Shown here in pieces: positions 8,982 to 17,567 of a stretch of DNA of 64,000 nt. A program made the position numbers and the translations under genes. How positions within the stretch are numbered: position 1 is the stretch's first letter; each line of letters opens with the position of its first letter. The stretch lies in NCBI RefSeq assembly GCF_021532315.1, contig NZ_JAKGAO010000012.1:248001-312000 (forward strand), written 5' to 3'. The notes beneath the pieces were generated by a model, which saw only the letters and a list, made by a program, of their open reading frames with translations, was not told the origin of the DNA and did not search any database. Source of the DNA: Paenibacillus tarimensis. Lineage in GTDB: Bacteria; Bacillota; Bacilli; Paenibacillales; Paenibacillaceae.

Positions 8982-9011
8982 ACTATAGCATTGAACGGCG
9001 TTTACTGTCTA
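8982..9011 (-). promoter_or_regulatory. Probable sigma-A promoter of the cobalamin operon
   Basis: On the minus strand, TAGACA (9006-9011) and TATAGT (8982-8987) are separated by 18 bases, each one mismatch from consensus. Transcription would begin just upstream of the riboswitch aptamer, as required for attenuation control. Confidence 0.6.
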
Positions 9012-9066
9012 CAACCTGCACAAATCGTCAAACGAATAACATATCTCGTCCAGCTATCTGGCTCGA

Positions 9067-9378
9067 TTACTCGCCTGATACGGTCGCTCCCATCCAGCTC
9101 AGCATGCCGCCAGTGACGTTGATCACTGGTATACCCTGGGCGTGCAGATAATCACATACCTTGCCGCTTCTGCCGCCGCTGCGGCAGATCAGAATGACCG
9201 GCTCTTCATCCGCTTTCAGCTCGTCCACGCGGTCGGCAAGCTCAGACATTGGTATCAGTCTCGCCTCAGCAATATGACCCTCCTGCCATTCATCCCGCTC
9301 CCGCACATCCACAAGATTAAGCTTCTCCCCCTTGGCCAGACGCTCAGCCAGTTCAGTCGTTGTGATTTCCGGATACAT
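9067..9378 (-). CDS. Single-domain rhodanese-like sulfurtransferase
   Basis: This 103-residue protein is a single rhodanese domain, a cytoplasmic carrier that takes up sulfane sulfur on a cysteine. The domain starts at LVDVRERDEWQEGHI (residues 22-36). The active-site loop is CRSGGRS with the persulfide-forming Cys65, and the C-terminus is VINVTGGMLSW. It is preceded by a DUF1992 gene whose stop is one base away, so the two are probably translated together. The physiological sulfur donor and acceptor cannot be told from the sequence. Confidence 0.9.
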   Translation of the reverse strand: MYPEITTTELAERLAKGEKLNLVDVRERDEWQEGHIAEARLIPMSELADRVDELKADEEPVILICRSGGRSGKVCDYLHAQGIPVINVTGGMLSWMGATVSGE

Positions 9379-9379
9379 A

Positions 9380-9760
9380 TTAGCTCTCTCCTTCCAATTG
9401 TCGCTTCACTTGTTCCTTATACTGATCGAACACGCCGCTGTCCGTGAAGCCGCGCTGTTCCATCAGCAGTCTGTAACGGAGCTGCTTCTCCGTCAGCTGT
9501 CTGCGCAGATCTTCCTTCCCGGCTTCGCTGGTGCCCATTCGAATCATATCCTGCAGCGTGACGAATTCCTTGGCCAGCTGTACCTCTTCCGGCACCACGC
9601 CGGCATTTTTAAGCATGATGTAGCCTGCCCTGAGCTCTTCAGGCACATGGGACAAATCGTCCAGCTTCAGCGGCTTGCCCTCTCCTGGGAGATTCTTAAG
9701 CTCGCCCCGTTCGATCGCTTCCCGAATTTTCTCTTCTGCCATCCTGCGCATATAGTCCAT
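9380..9760 (-). CDS. DUF1992 (DnaJ-related) protein
   Basis: This 126-residue protein matches the DUF1992 family, sometimes labelled DnaJ homologue subfamily C member 28-like. The typical opening is visible: MAEEKIREAIERGE, followed by LPGEGKPL. No J-domain HPD motif is present, so a co-chaperone role should not be assumed. The start is placed at the ATG at 9760, which has AGGAGGG upstream; the longer frame to 9784 has no ribosome site. It sits directly before the rhodanese gene, with the SD of that gene inside its 3' end. Function is unknown. Confidence 0.82.
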   Translation of the reverse strand: MDYMRRMAEEKIREAIERGELKNLPGEGKPLKLDDLSHVPEELRAGYIMLKNAGVVPEEVQLAKEFVTLQDMIRMGTSEAGKEDLRRQLTEKQLRYRLLMEQRGFTDSGVFDQYKEQVKRQLEGES

Positions 9761-9971
9761 GCTGACACCCTCCTGGCTGTGCACCCGGTGCAGGTTTTGT
9801 CACTAGCATTGTATCGTTCCGGGATATGGAAGTCCAGTAGTCCTGCAGCAGAATAGACACTCCGATAGAGAGAACGGGTAACACCTTAGCATATTACCGG
9901 TCAGAGCCTTCGGGCAAAAAGAAGGCTGCCCCGATCCTATTGGACCAGAAGCAGCTCAGTATTCCTATTCC

Positions 9972-10283
9972 TTACACTCTGACAGCCGTTCCGCTCACCG
10001 CAACCATCAGCATGCCGTCACGGACAACCTCATAGTCAATGTCGATACCGACAATAGCGTTGGCACCCATTCGTCTTGCCTGCTCGATCATTTCCCCAAT
10101 AGCCAGGTCCCTTGCTTCCTTCAGCTTGTTCTCGTAGGTGCCGGATCGCCCGCCCACCATATCGGTGATGGAAGCCATGAAGTCCCGGACAAAATTCGCC
10201 CCCATGATCGCCTCGCCATTCACGATGCCCACATAATCCGAAATCGGTCTGCCTTCAATTGTTGGTGTCGTCGTTATAATCAT
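9972..10283 (-). CDS. YbjQ/UPF0145 family protein
   Basis: This 103-residue protein belongs to the UPF0145 (YbjQ) family, sometimes described as heavy-metal-binding, which forms homo-oligomeric rings in known structures. Characteristic segments are [19 protein letters not shown], the [25 protein letters not shown] stretch (residues 55-80 in part) and the C-terminal [10 protein letters not shown]. No cysteine or histidine cluster for metal is visible, so the metal role is unproven. The ATG is preceded by GGAGG at nine bases. It stands alone between the polyketide operon and the DUF1992-rhodanese pair. Confidence 0.85.
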   Translation of the reverse strand: MIITTTPTIEGRPISDYVGIVNGEAIMGANFVRDFMASITDMVGGRSGTYENKLKEARDLAIGEMIEQARRMGANAIVGIDIDYEVVRDGMLMVAVSGTAVRV

Positions 10284-10400
10284 CCAAGTGCGCCTCCAAT
10301 CCAGTGATAAGTAGATATACGGAACGCCGCGCGTTTGGATTCAAATTATTGGTAATCTATTGAACGCCTTGGTTTGCGGATTGCTGCGGCTATCTGGCGG

Positions 10401-11537
10401 CTATAAGCGGGTAGCCCTTACGAGCCTGGACGACAAGCCGGGAACTGCATTCGCCAGATGAGGAAACATCCAGGCGGCAGCCGGTATCTTAAGCAGCCTG
10501 TGGAGCATATTCCCCCAGCTTAGAGGACGGAGGAACTCGCTGCGGATGGCATGTGTATAGGCCATATGCCAGTTCTCATACGAAAGCTCTCCCCGCAGGA
10601 ACTGGTCTGCCATACCGGCGCACAGCTGCGAGGAACGAAGCGCCATCGCCATGCCATCACCGCACAGCGGCGGGATCACGGCTGCCGTATCACCCGCAAG
10701 AGGAATACCGTCCCAAATCTGCGGGGGGGAGCCAATATGAACCGGGAATACAGCCGCCTGCGAACGGGGTACGGGCTCTGCCTGGCTCATCCGCTTCCGC
10801 AGGGCGGGATGCTTGTCGATGAATTGTTCCATGATCATCATCGCCGAGCTGCCGCTCTCCTTAGCCAGCCGGGACGTCACCAGCGCAGCGGCATTGATCC
10901 TCCCCTCTTCTATCGGACTGAGCCCCAAATACCCTTCTTTCATGATATAGAGCTCCACAGCCGGTCCGATCGCCATATTATCATAGTGCGACTTCACACC
11001 TATGTAACCCCGGCCGTTCGCTGGAAGCTTCCTGTGTCCGGGCAAGCCTGCCGGCACGCTCCCTCCCATTGCGCTGACAACTATCCGGGCTCCTATGGTC
11101 TGTACTTCACCGCTGTGCCGCAGCTGAATGGCGAACCCTTCCCCCGCCGAAGGCTGGGATATCGCCTGTACGACATGTCCTTCCATCAGGTCGGCACCTG
11201 AACGGACAGCCTCCCTGTGCAGCGCCGCATCGAGTGTATAACGGCTTATACCAAGCGCCTGTCCAGGGAGCGGCACCTCTACAGTCTGGCCGCCTTGAAA
11301 GATTAACCTGGCCATATTAATTCGTGCAGGATTCAGTGACATTACGGTATCCTCAAGCCGCAAACCGCGCAGCAGGCCGACGGATTCAGGCGACATAAAC
11401 TCGCCGCACACTTTATGCCGCGGAAATGTCTTCCGGTCGACCAGAACCGTATTCCACCCCTTATCGGCCAGCGACTTCGCCAGAGATGCGCCGGCAATTC
11501 CGGCCCCAAGGACAGCTGCGTCATACTCGTGCATCAT
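10401..11537 (-). CDS. FAD-dependent oxidoreductase of the type III polyketide operon
   Basis: This 378-residue flavoprotein resembles the geranylgeranyl-reductase/FixC group of FAD enzymes. It opens with the dinucleotide motif LGAGIAGASLAKSLADKG (residues 10-27), followed by a CGEFMSPES segment typical of the group, and has the second FAD motif AGDTAAVIPPLCGDGMAMAL near residue 285. The start is one of two adjacent ATGs (11537 or 11534) after AAGGGGG; the upstream 24 bases overlap the methyltransferase end. It is the third gene of the operon. A role in oxidising or reducing the polyketide product is inferred from context; the actual substrate is unknown. Confidence 0.85.
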   Translation of the reverse strand: MMHEYDAAVLGAGIAGASLAKSLADKGWNTVLVDRKTFPRHKVCGEFMSPESVGLLRGLRLEDTVMSLNPARINMARLIFQGGQTVEVPLPGQALGISRYTLDAALHREAVRSGADLMEGHVVQAISQPSAGEGFAIQLRHSGEVQTIGARIVVSAMGGSVPAGLPGHRKLPANGRGYIGVKSHYDNMAIGPAVELYIMKEGYLGLSPIEEGRINAAALVTSRLAKESGSSAMMIMEQFIDKHPALRKRMSQAEPVPRSQAAVFPVHIGSPPQIWDGIPLAGDTAAVIPPLCGDGMAMALRSSQLCAGMADQFLRGELSYENWHMAYTHAIRSEFLRPLSWGNMLHRLLKIPAAAWMFPHLANAVPGLSSRLVRATRL

Positions 11538-12282
11538 GTCCCTTCCCCCTTCGTCCTTCATCCTGCTTCGCCGAGCTGCTTATAACTACCGCGTAGCGGA
11601 ACAGAGGCCGCCAGGAATAATAAAGGTCGGGCCTGCCGAGCTCCGCGCCCAGCCTTCTCCAATCCTCTGCCCGGAAGCCCTTCGCCACCGATAAGGGGCC
11701 GTCATGCCGGATATACCGGTTCGTGGTCAGCAGCCGCGCTGCAGTCCAGACGGCAGCCCATGGAAGCCAGTGACGGTGAATATCATTGATCACCACTCCG
11801 ATCCGTGAAGCCGACAGCATGGCATGGACAGCAGCCGGCAGCACTCCCCCGTCGAAGTGATGGACAAGCTGGGTAGCTGTGACAATGTCCGCTTCTTCTT
11901 CCGGAAGCTCGAACAAATCCCGGCGGGTCACCTTTACTCTCGGTTCACTCCTGTAGTAAGCTCTTGCCTCCTCGCATGCTTCCTCCGTAATGTCCGCCAG
12001 CGTGATCCGAAGCCGTACGCCACAGCCGTCAGCCCACTTCAGCAGCCGGCGGTTCACATCGCCTGAACCGGCTCCGATATCAAGAATCGACAGTGCCTGG
12101 GGCTTTCCCGCGTCCTGCCAAAGCTTCTGTACGCCATGCAGGGTAGGCGATGAAGCCAGGAAGATGCGGTTTAATATACGCAGCTTCTGAAGAGCACCCT
12201 TGAGTTCCTCGCCGCCAAGCGAAAAATCATCCATCAGCTCCGCCCTTGCCGCCCGCTGCCGTAACGGCTTAAAAAGGGGCAT
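11521..12282 (-). CDS. SAM-dependent methyltransferase of the type III polyketide operon
   Basis: This 253-residue class I methyltransferase probably methylates the polyketide product. Motif I is ILDIGAGSGDV at residues 66-76, the acidic residue after strand 2 is in ITLADITEEA, and LVHHFDGG marks the post-motif region. The N-terminal part (MDDFSLGGEELKGALQ) is outside the Rossmann core and may bind substrate. Its ATG overlaps the end of the polyketide synthase gene by 14 bases and its own end overlaps the oxidoreductase, so the three proteins are translationally coupled. The methylated atom cannot be predicted from sequence. Confidence 0.86.
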   Translation of the reverse strand: MPLFKPLRQRAARAELMDDFSLGGEELKGALQKLRILNRIFLASSPTLHGVQKLWQDAGKPQALSILDIGAGSGDVNRRLLKWADGCGVRLRITLADITEEACEEARAYYRSEPRVKVTRRDLFELPEEEADIVTATQLVHHFDGGVLPAAVHAMLSASRIGVVINDIHRHWLPWAAVWTAARLLTTNRYIRHDGPLSVAKGFRAEDWRRLGAELGRPDLYYSWRPLFRYAVVISSSAKQDEGRRGKGHDARV

Positions 12283-13489
12283 AAACCGCCACTTTCCTCT
12301 CCTCTAGAGTCCTGCCCGGTACAGGGGGAACATAGGTCATTCGGACAAGCTCAGCCGTCAGCCCCGGACCGAAGGCCACAGCCATTCCTTCGGAAGTCGC
12401 CCCATCGCCTTCCGCCTGCAGCTTCTGGCTGATCAGCTCCAGCACAAACAGGATAGTGGCAGATGACATATTGCCGTAGTTGCGGAGAACCGCCCGGCTG
12501 GCATCCACCTGATCGTCAGTAAGTGCCAGCATTTCCTGAATGACATCCACAATCCCCCTGCCTCCCGGGTGAATTGCCCAGAAATCGGGTCTACCTCTAT
12601 CACCAAGCAGCCCGGACACTTCTGACGGCACGAACCTTCCAAGCAGCTTGGGGATCTGCGTCGAAAGGTACAGATCGAACCCGTGGCCCCCTACATCCCA
12701 GGTCATCTCATCCTGGGAATCCGGGAACAAGACAGTACGGCAGTCTCCAAGCTGGAATATTCCCCGGTCTGCCGAAGCCGCAATACCTGAAGCATGCCCA
12801 ATGACGCAAGCCGCTGCCCCATCCCCGAAGAAAGAGGCTCCATACAGTGCGTCTCGGTCACCCGACGGCTGAAGATGAAGCGTACACAGCTCTACACAGA
12901 CAATCAGAATGCGGGAACCCGGATGACCAGCCATCAGATGCCCGGCCAAGCCGATAGCCTTCAAGCCTGCCGCACAGCCGACAAAGGTGAGCGGGATACG
13001 ACGAATATCCGTTCGCAGACCAAGCAGCTTCACTAGCTCGGTCTCTAGGCCCGGCAGCCATTGTCCTGTACAGCTAACCGTTATCAGATGGGTAAGAGCC
13101 TCAGGTTCTGTATAAGAGCAATCCATTGCTCCCCGGGCCGCCTGAAGTGCAAGCGGTACTGATTCACGCTTGTACACCGCCATTCGCTCCGCGGTAGTCG
13201 GAGCCCCCGCCCTCATGGCCGCGGGATCTCCCAGATAGCGGCTTTCTGCTGCCATCGGCAGAAGGTCTGGCTCGCAGGTGTAACGGGTTTCTACACCACA
13301 CTGCCTGAACAGGCGGCGCACCCACCTGCCCGTATCCGACTGGCTGCCGAAAGACTCCGCAAGCCTGCCCGCCGCCTCCTTTTGCTCGAGCTTGTATGGA
13401 GGCAGCGCCGTACCGATTCCCAGGATCGCCGGCGCTTCCTGATCTGATGCTCCCGAATCTCTTGGTTCTTCCATTCCTGTACGATTCAT
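12269..13489 (-). CDS. Type III polyketide synthase (chalcone synthase-like)
   Basis: This homodimeric thiolase-fold enzyme extends an acyl-CoA starter with malonyl-CoA and cyclises the chain to pyrones or phenolics. With the start at 13489 (ATG eleven bases after AAGGGAG) it has 406 residues. The catalytic triad is visible: Cys172 in VGCAAGLKAIG, His307 in WAIHPGGR and Asn340 in NYGNMSS. FGDGAAACVIG is the conserved loop before the His. The Gly-rich loop and long N-terminus are typical of bacterial alkylpyrone/alkylresorcinol synthases such as BpsA, but starter preference cannot be read off. It leads a three-gene operon with a methyltransferase and an FAD enzyme. Confidence 0.93.
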   Translation of the reverse strand: MNRTGMEEPRDSGASDQEAPAILGIGTALPPYKLEQKEAAGRLAESFGSQSDTGRWVRRLFRQCGVETRYTCEPDLLPMAAESRYLGDPAAMRAGAPTTAERMAVYKRESVPLALQAARGAMDCSYTEPEALTHLITVSCTGQWLPGLETELVKLLGLRTDIRRIPLTFVGCAAGLKAIGLAGHLMAGHPGSRILIVCVELCTLHLQPSGDRDALYGASFFGDGAAACVIGHASGIAASADRGIFQLGDCRTVLFPDSQDEMTWDVGGHGFDLYLSTQIPKLLGRFVPSEVSGLLGDRGRPDFWAIHPGGRGIVDVIQEMLALTDDQVDASRAVLRNYGNMSSATILFVLELISQKLQAEGDGATSEGMAVAFGPGLTAELVRMTYVPPVPGRTLEERKVAVYAPF

Positions 13490-13516
13490 TCTCTTGCTCA
13501 CTCCCTTGTCATCATG

Positions 13517-13546
13517 CATATACCAACAAGCCGGATTACCTACCAA
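13517..13546 (-). promoter_or_regulatory. Possible promoter of the type III polyketide operon
   Basis: On the minus strand TTGGTA (13541-13546) and TATATG (13517-13522) are 18 bases apart, 28 bases upstream of the chosen synthase start. A GC-rich hairpin (TCGTCC/GGACGA) lies further upstream without a T-tract. This is sequence matching only. Confidence 0.35.
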
Positions 13547-13612
13547 GAAGTGCAGCACAGAAAGGGCTGCTCTCATCGTCCGCAGGACGACAGGGCAACC
13601 CTCATCTATACG

Positions 13613-13924
13613 TTATGGCTTTACCTCTTCAAATACAATGTCTGTCGGCCTGTTGCTCGCCGTGTCAACCGATATGCGGACAACAACGCCAAATTCTCTT
13701 CCTGCCTGCCGCAGCCACAACCGGAAGGACTCAACAGCTTTATGCTGACCGGCTTCACGCCGTCCCAGGTAGCTGTAATCGACAATACTCGCCTTATCGT
13801 AGCGGATGGCGGTTCTTTCCATCGCTACCCGGCCCCATCGTGCGTATTCCGGTTCCATTTCAGCCCCGGTTAACATGAACAGTGCGCAAGCCAGTACGGC
13901 CTTAAGCAAGACTGATTTTCCCAT
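13613..13924 (-). CDS. Secreted DUF3889 protein
   Basis: This 103-residue protein begins with a signal peptide (MGKSVLLKAVLACALFMLTG) and continues with a DUF3889 domain, recognisable from YARWGRVAMERTA, ADY-like IVDYSYLGRRE and the FRLWLRQAGREFGVVVRISVD stretch. The start at 13924 follows GGAGGGGCAGCT; the longer frame to 14047 has no ribosome site. The family is widespread in Bacillus and Paenibacillus and has no assigned function. It lies between uppP and the polyketide synthase on the same strand, but a long spacer and a candidate promoter separate it from the latter. Confidence 0.78.
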   Translation of the reverse strand: MGKSVLLKAVLACALFMLTGAEMEPEYARWGRVAMERTAIRYDKASIVDYSYLGRREAGQHKAVESFRLWLRQAGREFGVVVRISVDTASNRPTDIVFEEVKP

Positions 13925-13989
13925 AGCTGCCCCTCCAATCCTTGGAGGTAGGGTGCTCAGCCCGCTGCCAAAATATGCATGACGCCAGT

Positions 13990-14817
13990 TTAGATCATGA
14001 ACAGATAGAAGACAGCCGCAAGGACGAAACGGTAAATGGCAAACCACATCAGCCTGAGCTTCTTAATCAGATTCAAGAACGTCACCACCGCAATCATCGC
14101 CACGATGAAGGAAGCAGCGAGTCCAATGAGAAACAGCGGCATATCGCCTGCCGTCAGAAATTCACGGCTCTTGTACAAGTCGATGCCTGTAGCGCCAAGC
14201 ATAACCGGGACCGAGATCATGAACGTAAAATCTGCCGCAGCCTTCTGGCTTGTGCCAAGCAGTAAACCGCCTGAGATCGTGGAACCTGACCGCGAGAACC
14301 CGGGCCACAGCGCAAGACACTGGAACATGCCGATTCCGAACGCCTGCTTATACGTAATATCATTCGTTTCTTCGGCTGTCACCGTCCGCTTCGTACGTTC
14401 AGCCACTATCATTAGTATGCCGCCTGCCACCAAGGCGTAGATAACCGTCATCGGTCCAAACAGATGCTCCTTGATCAAACCGTGAAGGCTGATGCCTATG
14501 ATACCGGCCGGAAGCATGGCGATCAGCATGTGAATGGCGTTCAGCTTGTTAGGCTCATTGAAGCGGAAGCGGAGCATATCCTTCAAGATCGTCATATACC
14601 TGTTCCAGTACAAGACAAGTACGGCCAGCACGGCCCCAAGCTGGACGACGACCTCAAACGTCTTGGCAACATCCCCTTCAAAGTTCAGCAGATGCGCCGT
14701 GAGAATCATGTGGCCCGTTGACGAAACAGGAAGAAATTCGGTTAGGCCTTCCACGATTCCCATAATAATTCCGGTAATAAAATCACCCAATCCACTCACT
14801 CCGTTTCCATTTCCCAT
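13990..14817 (-). CDS. uppP: Undecaprenyl-diphosphate phosphatase UppP (BacA)
   Basis: This membrane phosphatase converts undecaprenyl diphosphate to the monophosphate lipid carrier used for peptidoglycan and teichoic acid synthesis, and its excess can give bacitracin tolerance. The 275-residue protein carries the two conserved family motifs: EGLTEFLPVSSTGH at residues 23-36 and PGFSRSGSTISGG near 170-182. About seven hydrophobic segments are visible. The start at 14817 lies after a weak site; an internal ATG after GIIMG would cut into the first helix, so the longer form is kept. The DUF3889 gene lies 65 bases downstream. Confidence 0.95.
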   Translation of the reverse strand: MGNGNGVSGLGDFITGIIMGIVEGLTEFLPVSSTGHMILTAHLLNFEGDVAKTFEVVVQLGAVLAVLVLYWNRYMTILKDMLRFRFNEPNKLNAIHMLIAMLPAGIIGISLHGLIKEHLFGPMTVIYALVAGGILMIVAERTKRTVTAEETNDITYKQAFGIGMFQCLALWPGFSRSGSTISGGLLLGTSQKAAADFTFMISVPVMLGATGIDLYKSREFLTAGDMPLFLIGLAASFIVAMIAVVTFLNLIKKLRLMWFAIYRFVLAAVFYLFMI

Positions 14818-14956
14818 TCTCTTCTCTATTTGCCTCGCCCGGCATATGGCCTTCAGCCAAAACTGGGCATTAGCGCAATAATATTCGCCCAGCAGTTGAA
14901 AAATTCCTTCTTGTCCATATTTCTCATTAAGAAACCGGCCAATCCAGCCTGCAGAA

Positions 14957-14984
14957 GAAAAAAAGAGAAGCGCCGGCGCGCTTC
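14957..14984 (-). terminator. Intrinsic terminator after the CNNM/HlyC gene
   Basis: On the minus strand the stem GAAGCGC/GCGCTTC with a four-base loop is followed by TCTTTTTTTCTTC. It lies 22 bases downstream of the stop at 15006 and separates this gene from uppP. Confidence 0.85.
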
Positions 14985-15005
14985 CCTTGGTCTTTTCCGC
15001 TTTAT

Positions 15006-16292
15006 TTACAGCTTATGGAGCTCTGCCTTCAAGATCCGGTGCTTATCCATCTCGGTGACTGTAATCGTCAGGTCATCATGCTCCCAGGTGTCCCCAGTAC
15101 GAACCTCCGGGCGCTCACTGTAGATCCAGCCGCCGATTGTGTCGACATCATCATTGGGCAGCTCGGTGCCAAGCAGCTCGTTCAGCTCGCTAAGCAGCAC
15201 CTTGCCTTCCACACGATAATGGCCCGGCTCAACCATCTCAATCGCCTTGCTTTCATCCTTGTCGAATTCATCGCGGATTTCACCGACGATTTCCTCAAGA
15301 ATATCTTCTATGGTAATAATGCCGGAGGTTCCGCCGTATTCGTCGAGAAGCAGGGCAATATGCACCTGTTCCGCCTGCATCTTCTTAAGCAGGGACTTCA
15401 CCGGCATAACATCGGGCACCGTCATAGGCGGCATTAAGAGTCCGGCCAGCTTGAAATCCGGGTTATTGTCATATTTCAGGAAAAATTGCTTGGTGTTTAT
15501 AAAGCCGACAATGTGATCCTTGCTCTCTCTTGCAACCGGAAACCTGGTATACTGCTCGCGTTTAATAATCCGCAGATTTTCTTCCAGCGTCTTGTTCAGG
15601 TACAGGCAAACCATGTCCGTCCGGGGCACCATAATTTCCCTGGCAAGCAAATCATCGAAGGTGAAAATCCGGCTGACATAGCTCAGCTCCGTCTTGTTGA
15701 TTTTGCCGCTTTCATAGCTTTCAGACAGGATATGCCTAATTTCTTCCTCGGAATGCGCCTCCGTCTCTCCTGTGCCCTTCCGCAGACCGAATAAACCAGC
15801 AAGCAGACTTGCGCTCCCCCTGAGAAGCCAGAGCGCCGGAAACATCAGCCAGTAGAATCCGATAACCGGCAGCGCACACCAGGCCGCTACTTTCTCCGTC
15901 TTCTGCACAGCAGCAGTCTTGGGCACCAGCTCCCCCAGCACGATATACAAAAAAGCCACCAGCAGGAAGGCCACAAGCGTGGATACTGCTGCTGTAGACT
16001 GCTCCATACCCTCCAGTCGGACGAGCAGCGGTGTTACCGTCCGCTCTACCGTTACCGCACCCAGCCAGCCAAGTCCGAGCGCAGTTAATATCATGCCAAG
16101 CCTGCAGGCAGACAGATAGCCATCCAGGTTGCTCAGCACACGCTGAACAGCCAGCGCATGCCGTCTTCCTTCCATAACCATCTGGTCGGCTCTGCTCGGC
16201 CGCAGCTTAACAAATGAAAATTCAGCAGCGACAAAGAAAGCGGTTAGTCCGATCAACAGTGCGACAAGGAACCATTCTAGTGCCACAAGCAT
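15006..16292 (-). CDS. CNNM/HlyC-CorC family membrane protein with CBS domains
   Basis: This 428-residue protein has the standard architecture of the family often annotated as hemolysin C: an N-terminal DUF21 (CNNM) transmembrane domain of about 190 residues with VALLIGLTAFFVAAEFSFVK at the start, a pair of CBS domains from about 205 to 330 (REIMVPRTDMVCL, YTRFPVARESKDHIVGF, HIALLLDEYGGTSGII), and a C-terminal CorC_HlyC domain ending near the stop. Relatives are implicated in Mg2+ or Co2+ export and in magnesium homeostasis; hemolytic activity is not implied. The ATG follows AAAAGGG, and an intrinsic terminator follows the gene. Confidence 0.92.
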   Translation of the reverse strand: MLVALEWFLVALLIGLTAFFVAAEFSFVKLRPSRADQMVMEGRRHALAVQRVLSNLDGYLSACRLGMILTALGLGWLGAVTVERTVTPLLVRLEGMEQSTAAVSTLVAFLLVAFLYIVLGELVPKTAAVQKTEKVAAWCALPVIGFYWLMFPALWLLRGSASLLAGLFGLRKGTGETEAHSEEEIRHILSESYESGKINKTELSYVSRIFTFDDLLAREIMVPRTDMVCLYLNKTLEENLRIIKREQYTRFPVARESKDHIVGFINTKQFFLKYDNNPDFKLAGLLMPPMTVPDVMPVKSLLKKMQAEQVHIALLLDEYGGTSGIITIEDILEEIVGEIRDEFDKDESKAIEMVEPGHYRVEGKVLLSELNELLGTELPNDDVDTIGGWIYSERPEVRTGDTWEHDDLTITVTEMDKHRILKAELHKL

Positions 16293-16346
16293 ACGCCCTT
16301 TTCATTCATTGTCATGTTAAACTCTATTACCCTTATTCTCCCGCAA

Positions 16347-17378
16347 TTAACTTTCATACCGCTTATTGTGTCCTAAGCGTCTGCCTTTGATTACCTCCGT
16401 CCTCTGCATTGCAGTTCTCCCGCTAACTCTCCAGCAGGAGACCGCAAGCAGTACCAGTGAGAGCAGCCATATGCAGCTTATCCACCGCATGTAGAAGAGA
16501 TCTGTATAATCCAGCCCCGGCAGCCTCCTTGCAAGCGCAAGGCCATAATGCTTCAGCAGCCATCCCGACGCCCAGCACCAGCAGGCAGAACCGAATACAA
16601 GCAGCAGCTTCAGCAGGCCAGTCGCCAAGCTGCGCTTGTGCATAACCAGTACCCCGGCTGTAAACCATCCGATAGCAGCGGCCGAGAATGGCGCGATCGC
16701 GATCAGCTCTACGACCTTGAAGCTGCGGACGGAATAGGCTTTCAAGAGAATCACAGCCGCAGCCGCGAGCAGAGCAAGCAGGATAAAGACAAGCTTGGCT
16801 CCTCCTGAATGAAGCGGCCGCCCGGCATCAGGCTTCGTCCTCCCGGACCTCCATCTCCACCACCTGTAGGCAGCATACAGCACAAGCGCTCCGATCCCGA
16901 GGGCCGATAAACCGTACTGCAGCCAATGGTACACATGATCTCCGGCTACTGACCGGCGAAGAAAGGATAACCGTTCGTAGAAGAACGTGTGCTTGTGTGT
17001 CCATTCATCCATAAACATATGGGTCAAGAACCCGATAAACAGCGAGATCAGAAAGATCATCCAATCTTTCAGACAGTTCAGCCCCCAGGTGCTTCGCGGT
17101 TCAGCGAACCGGTCGGCGCCGCCTGCTGAAGGCAGCATGAGGGGCAGCGTCGGCCGCATAAAGGTATGAAAAGCAAATGCAAAGGCTGTGCATAGCGGCA
17201 GGTGAATCAGGAGGAACCCTTCCAGGGAATGACCAATCGTCCGGAAGGACTTCATCGCCACAAAATACTCCAAATCCGGGGCCATGCTGCCGAGAACAAG
17301 CCCTGTAACGCACAAATAACGGGGTGCCAGCTTCTTGAGCGGGGCTGCAAATACGGTATGTGATATGGTAAAGGGCAT
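16347..17378 (-). CDS. DUF4184 family membrane protein
   Basis: This 343-residue protein matches DUF4184, a membrane family of Bacillota with unknown function. It opens with the family signature MPFTISHTVFAAPLK, followed by GSMAPDLEYFV near residue 31 and several hydrophobic segments. Conserved HSLEG, DEWTHKHTFF and HVYHWLQYG segments carry histidines and acids that could bind a metal, which resembles membrane metal-dependent hydrolases, but this is inference. The C-terminal half has more helices and a basic tail. The ATG lies after AAAGGAG. It is monocistronic and divergent from the MFS gene. Confidence 0.8.
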   Translation of the reverse strand: MPFTISHTVFAAPLKKLAPRYLCVTGLVLGSMAPDLEYFVAMKSFRTIGHSLEGFLLIHLPLCTAFAFAFHTFMRPTLPLMLPSAGGADRFAEPRSTWGLNCLKDWMIFLISLFIGFLTHMFMDEWTHKHTFFYERLSFLRRSVAGDHVYHWLQYGLSALGIGALVLYAAYRWWRWRSGRTKPDAGRPLHSGGAKLVFILLALLAAAAVILLKAYSVRSFKVVELIAIAPFSAAAIGWFTAGVLVMHKRSLATGLLKLLLVFGSACWCWASGWLLKHYGLALARRLPGLDYTDLFYMRWISCIWLLSLVLLAVSCWRVSGRTAMQRTEVIKGRRLGHNKRYES

Positions 17379-17567
17379 CTCTTACAAAACTCCTTTGCTG
17401 CGCGCTGATAATCCTTTTACGAATCACAGCTGTATATTGTTTTAAGTTCCGGAGGCCGATTCCTGCCTGCAAGCTCCCCTAGTGACAAATTTGACAATAA
17501 TCCTGTAAAGTAAACGGGAACGCCTTGCCTTGTATTACCTACTCTTATGGATGTCAGGAGTCGATCA

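Noticed and set aside
9905-9935. AGCCTTC/GAAGGCT hairpin between DUF1992 and YbjQ genes
   Set aside because: It lacks a T-tract in the minus direction used by the YbjQ neighbours, so it was not called a terminator.
17491-17496. TTGACA upstream of the MFS gene
   Set aside because: No -10 hexamer of useful quality lies 16-19 bases downstream, so no promoter was called.
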